From assembly GCF_900095885.1 (NCBI RefSeq), contig NZ_LT615367.1, forward strand, positions 372,001 through 436,000: a stretch of 64,000 nt of DNA, written 5' to 3'. A program made the translations under genes and the position numbers. Shown here in pieces: positions 62,832 to 64,000 of the stretch. Each line of letters opens with the position of its first letter. Positions within the stretch are counted from its first letter, which is position 1. Under the pieces are notes generated by a model, which was not told the DNA's origin, made no database searches, and was given only the letters and a program-made list of their open reading frames with translations. This DNA comes from Dickeya aquatica. GTDB taxonomy: Bacteria; Pseudomonadota; Gammaproteobacteria; Enterobacterales; Enterobacteriaceae.

Positions 62832-64000
62832 ATGAGTGACATGACTCATGACGGCGCAGAGCGTCTTGCGCTGCACACATTTACTGAGAACGCCTACCTC
62901 AATTACTCCATGTACGTCATCATGGATCGGGCGCTTCCCTTTATTGGCGATGGCCTCAAGCCGGTTCAGCGTCGTATCGTGTATGCGATGTCGGAACTGG
63001 GGCTGAGCGCCAGCGCGAAATTCAAGAAATCCGCCCGCACCGTGGGCGACGTGCTGGGTAAATATCATCCGCACGGCGACAGCGCCTGTTACGAGGCGAT
63101 GGTACTGATGGCGCAGCCTTTCTCCTACCGCTACCCGTTGGTAGACGGTCAGGGCAACTGGGGGGCACCGGACGATCCCAAATCGTTCGCCGCCATGCGT
63201 TATACCGAATCGCGCCTGTCGAAGTATGCCGATGTGCTGCTGCGTGAGCTGGGGCAAGGCACGGTAGATTATGTGCCCAATTTCGACGGCACGCTGCAAG
63301 AGCCGAAAATGCTGCCCGCGCGGCTGCCGAATATTCTGCTGAACGGTACCACCGGTATTGCCGTGGGCATGGCCACCGACATTCCGCCGCACAATGTGCG
63401 GGAAGTGGCGGCCGCGGCGATGGCGCTGATTGACGACCCTGATACCTCGCTGGCCGTGCTGTTAGAGCACGTACAGGCTCCCGATTACCCGACCGAAGCA
63501 GAAATTATCACTGCGCGTGATGACATTCGCAAAATGTACGAAAGCGGCCGTGGCTCGGTGCGTATGCGGGCGGTGTGGAAGCAAGAGTCGATAAAAGATG
63601 ATGACAACAAGAAGAAAGTTGAAATTATCATTACCGCCTTACCGCATCAGGTGTCTGGCGCGAAAGTGCTGGAGCAAATTGCCAGCCAGATGCGGGCGAA
63701 AAAGCTGCCGATGATCGATGATTTGCGTGATGAATCCGATCACGAGAATCCGACGCGGCTGGTGCTGCAAATGCCCTATTCCAGCCGCCTTAATCCTGAT
63801 CAGGTCATGAATCATCTGTTTGCGACCACCGATCTGGAAAAGAGCTATCGCATCAACATGAACATGATTGGTCTGGATGGCCGCCCGGCGGTGAAGGGGC
63901 TGCGTGAGATCCTGACCGAATGGCTGGCGTTTCGCCGTGACACGGTGCGCCGTCGCCTGAGTTTCCGCCTGGATAAAGTGCTCAAACGGCTGCATGTGCT
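62832..64000 (+). CDS. parC: ParC, topoisomerase IV subunit A (3' end beyond window)
   Basis: ParC is the DNA-cleaving subunit of topoisomerase IV. About 389 codons are present, covering the winged-helix and tower regions of the breakage-reunion domain. The quinolone-resistance region reads [15 protein letters not shown], with S84 and E88 (E. coli S80 and E84) in the wild-type state; the catalytic tyrosine is in [10 protein letters not shown]. The N-terminus is four residues longer than E. coli. AAGGA lies 8 bp before ATG 62832. The frame is open to the window end. Confidence 0.97.
   Translation, partial: MSDMTHDGAERLALHTFTENAYLNYSMYVIMDRALPFIGDGLKPVQRRIVYAMSELGLSASAKFKKSARTVGDVLGKYHPHGDSACYEAMVLMAQPFSYRYPLVDGQGNWGAPDDPKSFAAMRYTESRLSKYADVLLRELGQGTVDYVPNFDGTLQEPKMLPARLPNILLNGTTGIAVGMATDIPPHNVREVAAAAMALIDDPDTSLAVLLEHVQAPDYPTEAEIITARDDIRKMYESGRGSVRMRAVWKQESIKDDDNKKKVEIIITALPHQVSGAKVLEQIASQMRAKKLPMIDDLRDESDHENPTRLVLQMPYSSRLNPDQVMNHLFATTDLEKSYRINMNMIGLDGRPAVKGLREILTEWLAFRRDTVRRRLSFRLDKVLKRLHV

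Noticed and set aside
63064..63110. Quinolone-resistance changes in parC
   Set aside because: The serine and glutamate at the key positions are both wild type.

Overview
The window is chromosomal DNA of an enterobacterium. Nearly every gene is a close relative of an E. coli K-12 gene in the same local order, and the moderately high GC, the AaeXAB aromatic-acid efflux set, an alginate-lyase-type protein and an extra RND pump suggest a plant-associated member of the Pectobacteriaceae. Dickeya or a close relative is my best guess; this rests on gene content and protein resemblance, not on a search. I see no prophage, insertion sequence, CRISPR array, tRNA or rRNA.

Layout. (1) 1-5.9 kb: the 3' part of tldD, a structured intergenic element, then aaeR divergent from aaeXAB. 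(2) 5.9-11.7 kb: an accessory block with a DUF1543 protein, a LysE/RhtB exporter and a two-gene RND pump. (3) 11.7-13.9 kb: darP divergent from pmbA (tldE), so both subunits of the TldD/TldE protease lie within 14 kb. (4) 13.9-22.7 kb, minus strand: rnk, then the run yrbG-kdsD-kdsC-lptC-lptA-lptB-rpoN-hpf-ptsN-rapZ-npr, joining Kdo synthesis, LPS transport, sigma-54 and the nitrogen PTS. (5) 22.9-27.8 kb, plus strand: mlaFEDCB, ibaG, murA. (6) 27.8-31 kb, minus: degS, degQ and zapG. (7) 31.2-34.9 kb, plus: zapE, rplM-rpsI, sspAB. (8) 35-41 kb, minus: gltBD. (9) 41.7-48.3 kb: yhcC, arcB, the sRNA ArcZ convergent with arcB, elbB-mtgA, and an alginate-lyase-like gene. (10) 48.4-52.0 kb, minus: dolP, diaA, yraN, lpoA. 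(11) 52-53.3 kb, plus: rsmI and the RNase P RNA gene rnpB. (12) 53.5-64 kb: ygiD, tolC (minus), nudF-yqiB-cpdA-yqiA-parE, a LysR regulator, mdaB (minus) and the 5' part of parC.

Functional themes are outer-membrane and envelope upkeep (Kdo/Lpt, Mla, LpoA, DolP, MurA, MtgA, DegS/DegQ, TolC), efflux (AaeXAB, the RND pair, LysE-type, TolC), nitrogen and carbon control (RpoN, PtsN/NPr, RapZ, GltBD, CpdA, two candidate CRP sites), redox sensing (ArcB/ArcZ) and DNA topology (ParE/ParC).

The window is mostly core genome and I do not see a clear undescribed multi-gene system. The points most worth a second look are a frameshift in the degQ signal peptide, a 21-bp tandem repeat that forms the untranslated leader of parE, a structured element between duplicated terminator hairpins after tldD, an operator-like palindrome before the RND pump, an Asn/Gln-rich repeat tail on MlaD, yraN without a normal start codon, and the alginate-lyase-like gene placed between mtgA and dolP.
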